Assembly (NCBI GenBank): GCA_002694745.1
Contig: NZMY01000037.1
Location: 124,001-188,000, forward strand
DNA from: Croceicoccus sp.
GTDB lineage: Bacteria; Pseudomonadota; Alphaproteobacteria; Sphingomonadales; Sphingomonadaceae
Length of the DNA stretch: 64,000 nucleotides
Direction: 5' to 3'
In this document: positions 8,266-18,045 of the stretch, in pieces
Layout: each line of letters starts with the position of its first letter
Numbering within the stretch: the stretch's first letter is position 1
Notes under the pieces: model-generated
The model's input: only the letters and a program-made list of their open reading frames with translations
Database searches by the model: none
What the model was told of the DNA's origin: nothing
Program-made: the position numbers and the translations under genes

Positions 8266-9668
8266 GTTTTAAGGGACTGCAGCCGATCAACTATGGCGGA
8301 CGCGAAGTCTGGCCGCTGATCGAGGGCGGGAAGGGCGTTTCGGCGACCAACCACGCCAGTTCGGGCGCATGGGCGGCCGCTGGCGGCATCGGCACGGTCA
8401 GCGCGGTGAACGCCGATAGCTATGACGCCGAGGGCAAGATCGTTCCCCAGGTTTACGAGCAGATGACCCGCAAGGAACGGCACCAGCAGCTTATCGACTA
8501 TGCGATCGAGGGTGCGGTGGCGCAGGTGCAGAAGGCGCATGAGCTTTCGGGCGGCAATGGCGCGATCAATATCAACGTGCTGTGGGAAATGGGCGGCGCG
8601 CAAGCCGTGCTGGAAGGCACGCTGGAGCGTACTAAGGGGCTGGTCACCGGCGTGACCTGCGGCGCGGGCATGCCGTACAAGCTGGCCGAGATCGCGCAGC
8701 ATTACGGCGTGCATTACCTGCCGATCATCTCCTCCGCCCGCGCATTCCGCGCCCTGTGGAAGCGCAGCTATTCCAAGGTGCCCGAGCTGATGGCCGCGGT
8801 GGTCTATGAAGATCCGTGGCTGGCGGGCGGCCATAACGGGCTGTCCAACGCCGAAGACCCGCTGAAGCCGGAAGATCCCTATCCCCGCGTCAAGGCGCTG
8901 CGCGAGACGATGCGCAAGGAAGGCGTGTCGGAGGATACCGCCATCGTGATGGCGGGCGGCGTGTGGTTCCTGCGCGAATGGAACGACTGGATCGACAATC
9001 CGGAACTGGGCAAGATCGCGTTTCAGTTCGGCACGCGGCCGCTGCTGACGCAGGAAAGCCCGATCCCGCAGGGCTGGAAGGACATGCTGCGCACGCTGGA
9101 GCCGGGCGATGTGCTGCTGCACCGTTTCTCGCCGACGGGCTTCTATTCCTCTGCCGTGCGCAACCCGTTCCTGCGCAATCTTGAAGAGCGTAGCGCGCGC
9201 CAGATCCCCTATTCGCGGATCGAGGCGGGCGACCATACTGTCCAGCTCGACGTCGGCGTGAAGGGCAAGAATTTCTGGGTCACCCCGCATGACCGCGAAC
9301 GCGCGCGCACATGGGCCGCGGCGGGCGAGACAACTGCGCTGAAGACGCCCGACGACACGGTCGTGTTCGTCACGCCTGAAGAGCGCGAGACGATCCGCAA
9401 GGATCAGGCCGACTGCATGGGCTGCCTGTCTCACTGCGCGTTCTCGTCGTGGAAGGACCATGACGATTATACCACCGGGCGTCTCGCCGACCCGCGCAGT
9501 TTCTGTATCCAGAAGACGCTGCAGGACATCGCGCATGGCGGCGACACGGACGAGAACCTCGCCTTCGCGGGACATGCGGCCTATCGGTTCAAGCAGGATC
9601 CGTTCTACTCCAACGGCTACACGCCCACGGTGAAGGAACTGGTCGACCGCATACTCACGGGCGACTGA
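8262..9668 (+). CDS. Nitronate monooxygenase-like FMN enzyme with Cys-rich C-terminus
   Basis: A 468-residue TIM-barrel protein of the NMO/2-nitropropane dioxygenase class (GVTCGAGMPYKLAEIA, LPIISSARAF, VMAGGVWFL, FQFGTRPLLT). Such enzymes use FMN to oxidise nitronates, or act as enoyl-ACP reductase-like proteins. The C-terminal part has C385-x2-C388-x3-C392 and C415 (DCMGCLSHC ... SFC), which I do not know from classical NMO and which could hold an iron-sulfur cluster. It overlaps the upstream methyltransferase by 4 nt. Substrate is unknown; the family call is by motif only. Confidence 0.75.
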   Translation: MSFKGLQPINYGGREVWPLIEGGKGVSATNHASSGAWAAAGGIGTVSAVNADSYDAEGKIVPQVYEQMTRKERHQQLIDYAIEGAVAQVQKAHELSGGNGAININVLWEMGGAQAVLEGTLERTKGLVTGVTCGAGMPYKLAEIAQHYGVHYLPIISSARAFRALWKRSYSKVPELMAAVVYEDPWLAGGHNGLSNAEDPLKPEDPYPRVKALRETMRKEGVSEDTAIVMAGGVWFLREWNDWIDNPELGKIAFQFGTRPLLTQESPIPQGWKDMLRTLEPGDVLLHRFSPTGFYSSAVRNPFLRNLEERSARQIPYSRIEAGDHTVQLDVGVKGKNFWVTPHDRERARTWAAAGETTALKTPDDTVVFVTPEERETIRKDQADCMGCLSHCAFSSWKDHDDYTTGRLADPRSFCIQKTLQDIAHGGDTDENLAFAGHAAYRFKQDPFYSNGYTPTVKELVDRILTGD

Positions 9669-9689
9669 TCGGATGGGAGGCCGCAGCGG

Positions 9690-10094
9690 ATGGGTGAACT
9701 GAAAAAGGGCGCCTGCCACTGCGGTGCCGTCCGGTTCGAGGCGGAGGTCGATCTGACGTCCGCCCGCCGCTGCGATTGTTCGATATGCCGGATGCGCGGC
9801 GCGGTCGCGGTCAGCGCGCCGCTCGACAGGTTCACCCTACTGGCGGGCGAAGATGCGCTCCGGCTCTATCAGTTCAACACTGGCACGGCGAAGCACTATT
9901 TCTGCGGGACCTGCGGGATCTACACGCATCACCAACGCCGTTCGAACCCCACGCAATACGGCGTGAACGTCGCCTGCCTTGAAGGGATGAGCCCGTTCGA
10001 TTTCCGCGAAGTCGAGGTCCTCAACGGGCAGGCCCATCCCGGCGATACGGGCGCCACCCGCCGATCCGGCGTTCTGCGTTATATCCCCGACTGA
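9690..10094 (+). CDS. GFA/CENP-V domain zinc protein
   Basis: A 134-residue protein of the GFA family (glutathione-dependent formaldehyde-activating enzyme-like). Zinc-binding cysteines are visible in GACHCGAV (residues 8-13), RRCDCSIC and YFCGTCGIYTHH, followed by the family-typical NVACLEG. Most members have no proven function and only a subset bind glutathione-formaldehyde adducts. It lies 21 bp after the nitronate monooxygenase-like gene, so it is probably the last gene of that operon. Start ATG 9690 keeps the compact family length. Confidence 0.85.
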   Translation: MGELKKGACHCGAVRFEAEVDLTSARRCDCSICRMRGAVAVSAPLDRFTLLAGEDALRLYQFNTGTAKHYFCGTCGIYTHHQRRSNPTQYGVNVACLEGMSPFDFREVEVLNGQAHPGDTGATRRSGVLRYIPD

Positions 10095-10196
10095 CGCATT
10101 CGCGCGCATTTGTGTCGGCGGCGCGCTGCCGCGATGTGGCCTTATAAATCACCCGGCTCGAAACCGGTTGAGCGCCGGGCCGTCACTGCCTAGATC

Positions 10197-11264
10197 ATGT
10201 GCATGCCCAGCCCACCGCTCCTCGAACTGTCGGACCGTGCGCGAGAGATCTTCCGGCTCGTCGTCGAAGGTTATCTGAGCGATGGACAGCCCGTGGGGTC
10301 GAAAACTCTGGCGGGCGGGCTGGATCTGTCGCCTGCCTCGATTCGGTCCGTGATGGCGGATCTCGAACGGCTGGGCCTGCTTGCCGCGCCGCATACCAGC
10401 GCGGGGCGGCTGCCGACCGAGACTGGCTTGCGCCTGTTCGTCGACGGCATGATGCAGGTGGCGGAGCCCAGCGCCGCCGAACGCGCCGTAATCGAACGGG
10501 AATTGTCCGGAACCGGGCCGGTGGAAACCGCGCTTGCCCGCACGTCTGCGCTATTGTCCAGCCTGTCGGCCTGTGCCGGCGTGGTGATGGTCCCGGCACG
10601 CGAACCGCGGCTGCAGCAGATGAGCCTTGTGCCCCTGGGCGACGACCGCGCGCTGGCCGTTCTGGTGGGCGAGGATGGCGACGTCGAAAACCGCGTCATA
10701 CCGCTGGCGGGCGGGACCGATCCGGCGGCGCTGGAGCAGGCCGCGAACTATATCACTGCGCGGCTGCAGGGACGCACGCTTGCCGAAGCCGCGCGCGCCA
10801 TGCACCGCGAAATTGCCAGCGAACGGGCCGAACTCGACGATGCCGCGCGCGATCTTGTCGAGCGCGGGCTGGCGGTGTGGAGCGAGGATGCGGCGCGCCG
10901 CCCGGTGCTGATCGTGCGCGGGCAGGCCAATCTGCTGGATGAGGTCGCGATGGGCGATCTTGAACGCGTGCGCATGCTGATCGACGATATAGAACGGTCC
11001 GAACAGGTCGCAGCGCTGCTCGACAATGCGCGCGACGCGGATGGGGCGCGGATTTTCATCGGCTCGGAGAATAAGCTGTTCTCGCTTTCCGGCTCCTCGG
11101 TCATCGCCTCGCCCTATCGCGACCGCGAGGGAAAGGTGATCGGCGTGGTGGGTGTGATCGGGCCAACGCGGTTGAATTACGCGCGGCTCGTCCCCATGGT
11201 GGATTTCACCGCGCGCAGCCTTGGCCTCAGCCTTGATGCGCGTGTGGGCCATTCGGGTCGCTAG
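10197..11264 (+). CDS. hrcA: Heat-inducible transcription repressor HrcA
   Basis: Represses chaperonin genes by binding CIRCE operators; its activity depends on GroE. The 355-residue protein has an N-terminal winged helix (LSDRAREIFRLVVEGYL ... GLLAAPHTSAGRLPT) and the HrcA C-terminal domain. ATG 10197 (MCMPSPP) is used; ATG 10203 is possible. No CIRCE palindrome is visible upstream of hrcA, grpE or dnaK in this window, so its targets (probably groES-groEL) lie elsewhere. grpE follows 74 bp downstream. Confidence 0.93.
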   Translation: MCMPSPPLLELSDRAREIFRLVVEGYLSDGQPVGSKTLAGGLDLSPASIRSVMADLERLGLLAAPHTSAGRLPTETGLRLFVDGMMQVAEPSAAERAVIERELSGTGPVETALARTSALLSSLSACAGVVMVPAREPRLQQMSLVPLGDDRALAVLVGEDGDVENRVIPLAGGTDPAALEQAANYITARLQGRTLAEAARAMHREIASERAELDDAARDLVERGLAVWSEDAARRPVLIVRGQANLLDEVAMGDLERVRMLIDDIERSEQVAALLDNARDADGARIFIGSENKLFSLSGSSVIASPYRDREGKVIGVVGVIGPTRLNYARLVPMVDFTARSLGLSLDARVGHSGR

Positions 11265-11338
11265 CAGGGGATCGTTTCCCTCGGCAGCCGGTTTGGCGAT
11301 AGGGTATTTTCGGAACAGTCAGGAATAGAACTAGCGCC

Positions 11339-11908
11339 ATGAGCGACGACAAAACGCGCGACGAAGCAGTCGAGAATGAATTGAAGGGCGTTCCCGAGGA
11401 CATGATCGAGGGCGAGGACTCCGAAGGGGAAAGCGTCGACGACGCGCTGGCCAAGCTGGGCGCCGAGCTGGACGAAGCGAAGCAGCAGGTCCTTTACGCC
11501 CGCGCCGACACGCAGAATTTGCGCCGCCGGATGGAAAAGGAAATCGCCGACGCGCGCGCCTATGCCGCGACCGGCTTTGCGCGCGACATACTGTCGGTTT
11601 CGGACAATCTGTCCCGCGCGCTTGAAGCGATCCCCGCGGAATTGCGCGAGGACGAGAAGTGGAAGGGCCTGATCGCCGGTATCGAGGCCACGGGCCGCGA
11701 AATCGACAAGGTGTTCGCTTCGCACGGCATCAGCCGCATTGCCGCCAAAGGCCTTCCGCTTGATCCCAACCAGCACCAGGCGATGATTGAGATTCCGACC
11801 GACGATGCCGAACCGGGCACGGTCATACAGGAAATGCAGGCGGGCTACATGATCAAGGACCGTCTGCTGCGTCCGGCCATGGTGGGCGTCGCCAAGAAAC
11901 CGGATTGA
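11339..11908 (+). CDS. grpE: Nucleotide exchange factor GrpE
   Basis: Releases ADP from DnaK in the Hsp70 cycle. The 189-residue protein has an acidic N-terminal tail, a long coiled coil (about residues 35-85) and the C-terminal beta domain with the GrpE signature region GLPLDPNQHQAM ... GTVIQEMQAGYMIKDRLLRPAMV. It sits directly after hrcA, as in many bacteria, but dnaK is 2.8 kb away behind unrelated genes. ATG 11339 starts MSDDKTRDEA. Confidence 0.95.
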   Translation: MSDDKTRDEAVENELKGVPEDMIEGEDSEGESVDDALAKLGAELDEAKQQVLYARADTQNLRRRMEKEIADARAYAATGFARDILSVSDNLSRALEAIPAELREDEKWKGLIAGIEATGREIDKVFASHGISRIAAKGLPLDPNQHQAMIEIPTDDAEPGTVIQEMQAGYMIKDRLLRPAMVGVAKKPD

Positions 11909-11974
11909 TGCGCGCATGCCCCCGGCGTTTGGTCGACGCGGGGGCTCGTACCGTCGGTTCGCTACAAATGTTCA

Positions 11975-12000
11975 GGAACGTTTGGCCCTGCCTCCGCATT
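11975..12000 (+). promoter_or_regulatory. Possible EcfG (general stress) promoter for the glycine-zipper lipoprotein
   Basis: GGAAC at 11975-11979 is followed, after 17 nt, by CATT at 11997-12000. The alphaproteobacterial EcfG consensus is GGAAC-N16/17-CGTT, so the -10 has one mismatch. The next gene starts 33 bp downstream, a suitable leader length. Weak on its own. Confidence 0.3.
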
Positions 12001-12033
12001 GAGTCTGCAAATTACTCGATGCGGAGAATTGCC

Positions 12034-12294
12034 ATGAACATCAAGACCTTTACCCTTCCTCTTATCGCCGGTGCTGCGCTGGCGACGGCGGGTTGTGCCG
12101 ACAATTATGCCGTCGAAGGCGCTGCGCTAGGCGCGGCAGCAGGTGCTGGCGTCGGCGCCGTGACCGGTGCTGACGTAGGAACTTCGGCCGCCGTGGGTGC
12201 TGCTGCGGGCGGGGCGATCGGTTATTTTACGGACAAGAACGACAGCTGCGACGGCTATAACGAAGCCGGCTATCTCGATAACGACTGCCGCTGA
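12034..12294 (+). CDS. Small glycine-zipper lipoprotein
   Basis: An 86-residue envelope protein. The N-terminus is a lipoprotein-like signal ending ATAGC (Cys21; Thr at -3 is atypical). The middle is an Ala/Gly zipper (GAALGAAAGAGVGAVTG ... GAAAGGAIGYF), the pattern of the YMGG/Gly-zipper 2TM families. The tail contains two cysteines (DSCDGY, NDCR). GGAGAA precedes ATG 12034. Function is unknown; related small lipoproteins are often envelope-stress induced, which would fit the candidate EcfG promoter upstream. Confidence 0.75.
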   Translation: MNIKTFTLPLIAGAALATAGCADNYAVEGAALGAAAGAGVGAVTGADVGTSAAVGAAAGGAIGYFTDKNDSCDGYNEAGYLDNDCR

Positions 12295-12321
12295 TTGATT
12301 TCGTAAGGGCCGTACCCTTTC

Positions 12322-13341
12322 CTATTCCGACTCTCGTCGGAGGATAAGGGTGCGGCCCCTTTCGCTGATCCGGGATTCGTGATCCGCACCGGCCTGCTGC
12401 GCGAAGGCTGCCATCAGGCCCGTGCCTAGTCCGGGTTTAGCGGCCTTGTCCCTGCCGACGGTTTGTGCATTGCCGATGCCATTGTCGCTGATCGTCAGCG
12501 CCCAACCTTTTTCATGACATTTGAAGGCAATATCCACCTTTCCGTCATGCGCCTCGGGGAAGGCGTATTTCGCTGCATTGGTCAGCGCCTCGTTCGCGAA
12601 CAGGCCCACCGCGACGGCGGTCTGCCGTGGGATCGAGCACTGGTCTATGTCCATCGCGACCGCCACCTTGCTCTCGAACGCGCCGCGGGCGACACGCTGG
12701 ACGACATCCGTCAGATATTCATGCATGTCGACATGCACGCCTTCGCCGTGTGTGGCGGCCAGATTGGCGTAGGCACCCGCAAAGGTGCTCACACGCCCGA
12801 TGGCCTCGTCTAGCGCCGCGACCGATGCCGGATCGTCCAGACGCCGCTTTTGCAGCGACAAAAGGCTGGCGACGAGCGCGAAGTTGTTCTTCGTTCGATG
12901 CTCCAGTTCCGCCATCAGCATGTCGCGCCGCTCGATCTCAAGATCGCGGGCGGCCGCGGCTTCGCGCACGGCGCGACGCCATGCTTCGGCAAAGATTACG
13001 ACGATCATTGCGGCAAAGGCATTGATTGCGACACGCGACGGATCGGTCGGAACGACGAAGCGGAAGGAATGCGTCTCAGGCAGAATGCCCCACCACGCCC
13101 ACAGGAAGCAGATGACATAGGCGACCAGGCCCGCCTGCCAGCGGCCATACAAGGTCGCGATCAGCACCGTCGGATAAACGAGCGCGAAGGGCCCGGACGT
13201 CGGTGCCCACATGTTCAGAACCGACCTCAGCAGGATCATCACTGCTGCTGCAATGATCCCGAAGGCGATACCGACGAGGATGCGCTGCCAGCGCGTGTCC
13301 AGCGATCCTGCGAAATCCATCGTCCCTGCGCGCAATCCCAT
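12322..13341 (-). CDS. Membrane sensor histidine kinase, HisKA_2 family (DUF4118-like)
   Basis: A 339-residue kinase. The N-terminal 120 residues contain about four hydrophobic helices, resembling the DUF4118/KdpD membrane domain. The HisKA_2 dimerisation-phosphoacceptor motif is ELEHRTKNNFALVASLLSLQ (His near residue 146). The HATPase_c domain has NEALTNAAKYAF (N box) and SDNGIG (G1 box). There is no receiver or PAS domain. HisKA_2/HWE kinases often feed PhyR and single-domain regulators of the alphaproteobacterial general stress response; whether this one does is inference. No cognate regulator is adjacent; one possible partner lies at 59.6 kb. Start could also be ATG at 13320. Confidence 0.85.
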   Translation of the reverse strand: MGLRAGTMDFAGSLDTRWQRILVGIAFGIIAAAVMILLRSVLNMWAPTSGPFALVYPTVLIATLYGRWQAGLVAYVICFLWAWWGILPETHSFRFVVPTDPSRVAINAFAAMIVVIFAEAWRRAVREAAAARDLEIERRDMLMAELEHRTKNNFALVASLLSLQKRRLDDPASVAALDEAIGRVSTFAGAYANLAATHGEGVHVDMHEYLTDVVQRVARGAFESKVAVAMDIDQCSIPRQTAVAVGLFANEALTNAAKYAFPEAHDGKVDIAFKCHEKGWALTISDNGIGNAQTVGRDKAAKPGLGTGLMAAFAQQAGADHESRISERGRTLILRRESE

Positions 13342-13431
13342 TCCCGACCGTCTACCCTGACTCCCGTTCCGAGGGGGGTGATATTAAAGCAAGGCTGCGC
13401 TGTCGATAGATAGTTTTGGCTGCATGAAATG

Positions 13432-13953
13432 TTATAAACCCGTGGAATGCGGTGCTTTCTTGCCAAATGGCAAGATGCTCTCAAGCTGGTCGAGCGGCGG
13501 CGCACCGCGCAGGCCATGGCCGCGACGTAACAGGAAAACGTGGCGCACGATCTCGGCTTGCTGCTCGATCCCATAGCGGACCAGCGGGAGCCCCGGCCGG
13601 ACTGCATAGTCGTACCGGCAGAACGGGTGGCGCATCAGGACCAGCCAGTACTTGCCCCTTTGCTGCGCCTGCCAGACATGCGTCATCTCGTGAATGAACA
13701 GCCCCTGCGCGCTGATCGAGCCATGCGCGAAATCATCGCAGTAAAGCGCGTGCTGTGTCGGGAAATGGATATGACCGCACGGTGCCATCACCGTGTTGCG
13801 CGGCTGCAGGGGGAACCATTTGCTGCGCCGGATGGTGACGGGCGTGGTGTCGATCGCGTCGCCGAACACCGACGCGACCAGTTCCTTTTCTCCATCCGTC
13901 AGCCCGCGGGTGCCACCTGCGGGGCAGGCGTGGGTGGGCTGTGCAGCGCTCAG
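13432..13953 (-). CDS. Zincin-like HExxH protein (vgr-related/DUF4157-like), CTG start proposed
   Basis: A protein of about 173 residues with IHEMTHVWQ, a zinc-peptidase-like HExxH motif, then basic and aromatic stretches. Similar proteins are annotated as vgr-related or DUF4157-like; activity is unproven. In-frame coding character (GLTDGEKELVASVFGDAID) continues upstream of the nearest standard start (GTG 13869). The only start-like codon before an in-frame stop that explains this is CTG at 13953, which overlaps the upstream gene's TGA as CTGA with GAGGGG 8 nt before it. If CTG is not used, the protein is 145 residues from 13869. Confidence 0.6.
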   Translation of the reverse strand: MSAAQPTHACPAGGTRGLTDGEKELVASVFGDAIDTTPVTIRRSKWFPLQPRNTVMAPCGHIHFPTQHALYCDDFAHGSISAQGLFIHEMTHVWQAQQRGKYWLVLMRHPFCRYDYAVRPGLPLVRYGIEQQAEIVRHVFLLRRGHGLRGAPPLDQLESILPFGKKAPHSTGL

Positions 13954-14537
13954 TTTTCCATCCCCTCATGCGACGCCATGCCGGAATGATCCATCTCTTC
14001 CATCGCGCCCGGTGCGGATGGGGTGGTCGAGACCGGCAGTTCCTCCGAAGGGCCAACGATGCGGGCAATGGCCGAAATCTTGTCGCCGTTCTCCAGCGTC
14101 AGGATCAGATCTGTCGTCCCGCCCGCCTCAAGCGAGGGATCGACATCGAACAGCATCACGTGAAAGCCGCCGGGCGCGAATTGCACGGTCTCGCGCGGGT
14201 CGAGGACGATGGTACCGGCCGATGCCATCATCGACACGCCGTATTCCATCTTTGTTTCATGCAATTGCGCTTCGCCCACGCCTTCGACCGAGGCTCCGGC
14301 AATGCGGACCGGTTCGTCGCGCAGCGATTGCAGGGTGAAATAGGCGCCGCCCGGACGGTCCGCCACGGCGGGCAGGCGAATGGCCACATCGGTAAGCAGG
14401 AGGCCCAGCTGAGGCTTGGGCTCGGTCGCCTCTTCCTGCAGGTTCTCGTCCACTTTGGTCGAATCGCCGCAAGCGGGCAGGGCAAGCGGCAAGGCCAGAG
14501 CGGCGAGGCAGGCGACGAGGCGCGGCGCGGGGGTCAT
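13950..14537 (-). CDS. Periplasmic copper chaperone PCu(A)C lipoprotein
   Basis: Delivers Cu(I) to cytochrome c oxidase in the family. The 195-residue protein has a lipobox ending LPAC (Cys23) and the PCuAC core AYFTLQSLRDEPVRIAGAS. Copper ligands are visible: HETKM, a following Met-Met pair, and FHVML (HxM). A Met/His-rich tail (MEEMDHSGMASHEGMEN) may bind extra copper. ATG 14537 is chosen because it gives a clean signal peptide. The stop overlaps the proposed start of the zincin-like gene, implying coupled translation. Confidence 0.85.
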   Translation of the reverse strand: MTPAPRLVACLAALALPLALPACGDSTKVDENLQEEATEPKPQLGLLLTDVAIRLPAVADRPGGAYFTLQSLRDEPVRIAGASVEGVGEAQLHETKMEYGVSMMASAGTIVLDPRETVQFAPGGFHVMLFDVDPSLEAGGTTDLILTLENGDKISAIARIVGPSEELPVSTTPSAPGAMEEMDHSGMASHEGMEN

Positions 14538-14593
14538 GTGGCGGTTCCCTGAAAAGCAAGTGTGGATGCCGACCAGATAGGGCGCGGCGCGCA

Positions 14594-14621
14594 CTTGTGC
14601 CACCGAAAACCGCCCCTATAT
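14594..14621 (+). promoter_or_regulatory. Candidate heat-shock (RpoH) promoter of dnaK
   Basis: CTTGTGC (14594-14600), a 12-nt spacer, then CCCCTATAT (14613-14621). This resembles the RpoH pattern CTTGAAA-N12/14-CCCCATNT. The predicted transcript would begin near 14629, about 85 nt before dnaK. No CIRCE element is visible, so sigma-32 control is the simpler model. Confidence 0.45.
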
Positions 14622-14714
14622 CGCCCCCACAATCGAAGAGCCGCCAGCGCTCGCTTGCCCCGATGGGGAGTGTGCCGAACGCGGTGTCCGCAATAGAAGG
14701 GTGGAATAAACTCA

Positions 14715-16658
<1,944 letters not shown>

Positions 16659-16695
16659 CTTATCCGCGCCCGCGTCGGGGCCGGACTTGAAAATC

Positions 16696-16767
16696 GGCCC
16701 GCGGGTCTATTAGGCATGAAACGGTTAACCGACCGCGTTAACCTTGCCGATAGGCCCGCGGGTCTAT
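16696..16767 (+). repeat. 15-bp direct repeat in the dnaK-dnaJ spacer
   Basis: GGCCCGCGGGTCTAT occurs exactly at 16696-16710 and again at 16753-16767, 57 bp apart. A partial third copy, CGCGGGTCT, follows at about 16773-16781. The copies flank the TTAACC palindrome at 16723-16743. They are outside any gene I can support. Confidence 0.7.
16723..16743. promoter_or_regulatory. Operator-like palindrome with two TTAACC half-sites
   Basis: GGTTAAC (16723-16729) and GTTAACC (16737-16743) are perfect reverse complements with a 7-nt spacer. TTAACC matches the CtrA half-site core, but the TTAA-to-TTAA spacing is 9 rather than the canonical 7. It could be a CtrA-like site, another regulator's operator, or an RNA stem. 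It lies 175 bp before dnaJ. Confidence 0.4.
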
Positions 16768-16917
16768 GTATTCGCGGGTCTGCTGCGTTTTTATATCTAC
16801 GGCAGGCCATTTGCGGCCCGGGGACGCAATCGTGGTGAGGGTCGCTTCTCGCTGATCAGGAATTTGAATATGCCGATCCGGTGCAGCATCGCGCGAACCG
16901 GACGTTACGGAGGTTGA

Positions 16918-18045
16918 GTGGAAACCGAAATCGACTTTTACGAACTGCTGGAAGTCGAGCGGTCGGCGGACGACAAGACGATCAAGTCTGCCTATCGCAA
17001 GCTGGCGATGCGCTTTCACCCGGACCGCAATCCGGGCGATGCGGATGCCGAGGCGCGCTTTAAGGCGATCAGCCGCGCCTATGACTGCCTGAAGGATCCG
17101 CAAAAGCGCGCGGCATACGACCGTTTCGGCCATGCCGCTTACGAGCAGGCGGCCAGCGGCGGCGGCGGCCATGGCGGGGGGCAGGGCTTCTCCGACATCG
17201 GCGATATTTTCGAGACGATCTTCGGGTCCGCCTTTGGCGGCGCATCGGCTGGCGGCCGCCAGCGGCGCGGCGCGGATCTGCGCTACGACATGGAAATCAC
17301 GCTGGAAGACGCGTTCCATGGCAAGGAGACGGAGATCTCGATCGAGGTTTCGCAGACCTGCGAGCCTTGCCACGGATCGGGCGCGGAACCCGGCACCGGC
17401 AAGCGCGGGTGCGAGACGTGCGGCGGTTTCGGCAAGGTCCGCGCACAGCAGGGCTTTTTCGTTGTCGAACGCGCCTGTCCGACCTGTCATGGGCGGGGCG
17501 AAGTCATCGAAACCCCGTGCAAGGCCTGCCGCGGCGAAGGCCGCGTCGACAAGGTCCAGAACCTCGACATCACGATCCCCCCCGGCGTCGAAACCGGCAC
17601 GCGCATCCGCCTGTCCGGCAAGGGCGAGGCGGGGCCGCAAGGCGCGCCGTCGGGCGATCTCTATATCTTCATGCATGTCCGCCGGCACGAGGTGTTCGAG
17701 CGGGACGGCACCAACCTGTTTACCAAGGTTCCGATCACCTTTACCAAGGCGGCGCTGGGCGGCACGGTCAGCCTGCCGGGTCTGGACGGCGAATGGATCA
17801 CGGTGAACATTCCCGCCGGCGTCCAGTCGGGCGAACAATTGCGCAAGCGGGGTGAGGGCATGCCGGTCCTGCAGGGCCGCGGCCGCGGCGATCTGGTGGT
17901 CGACATCCAGGTCGAAACACCGCGCAAGCTTTCGTCAAAGCAAAAGGAACTGCTTCGCGAATTCCAGCAGAGCGAGACCAAGGCGCAGTGCCCCGACGCG
18001 ATGGGCTTTTTCGAGCGGATCAAGTCGAACTTCACGAAACGCTAG
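16918..18045 (+). CDS. dnaJ: Chaperone protein DnaJ (Hsp40)
   Basis: Co-chaperone that stimulates DnaK ATPase. The 375-residue type I DnaJ has a J domain with the HPD motif (MRFHPDRNPGD), a Gly-rich linker, four zinc-binding CxxCxGxG-type repeats (CEPCHGSG, CETCGGFG, CPTCHGRG, CKACRGEG) and two C-terminal beta domains. The start is GTG at 16918 with GGAGG 5 nt upstream. Its stop TAG shares the palindrome CTAG with the stop of the convergent patatin gene. Confidence 0.97.
   Translation: METEIDFYELLEVERSADDKTIKSAYRKLAMRFHPDRNPGDADAEARFKAISRAYDCLKDPQKRAAYDRFGHAAYEQAASGGGGHGGGQGFSDIGDIFETIFGSAFGGASAGGRQRRGADLRYDMEITLEDAFHGKETEISIEVSQTCEPCHGSGAEPGTGKRGCETCGGFGKVRAQQGFFVVERACPTCHGRGEVIETPCKACRGEGRVDKVQNLDITIPPGVETGTRIRLSGKGEAGPQGAPSGDLYIFMHVRRHEVFERDGTNLFTKVPITFTKAALGGTVSLPGLDGEWITVNIPAGVQSGEQLRKRGEGMPVLQGRGRGDLVVDIQVETPRKLSSKQKELLREFQQSETKAQCPDAMGFFERIKSNFTKR

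Noticed and set aside
10095-10196. CIRCE operator upstream of hrcA
   Set aside because: No TTAGCACTC-N9-GAGTGCTAA-like palindrome is present; only unrelated GC-rich sequence.
12300-12325. Bidirectional terminator AAGGG...CCCTT between the lipoprotein and kinase genes
   Set aside because: A 5-bp stem without a T-tract; too weak to call.
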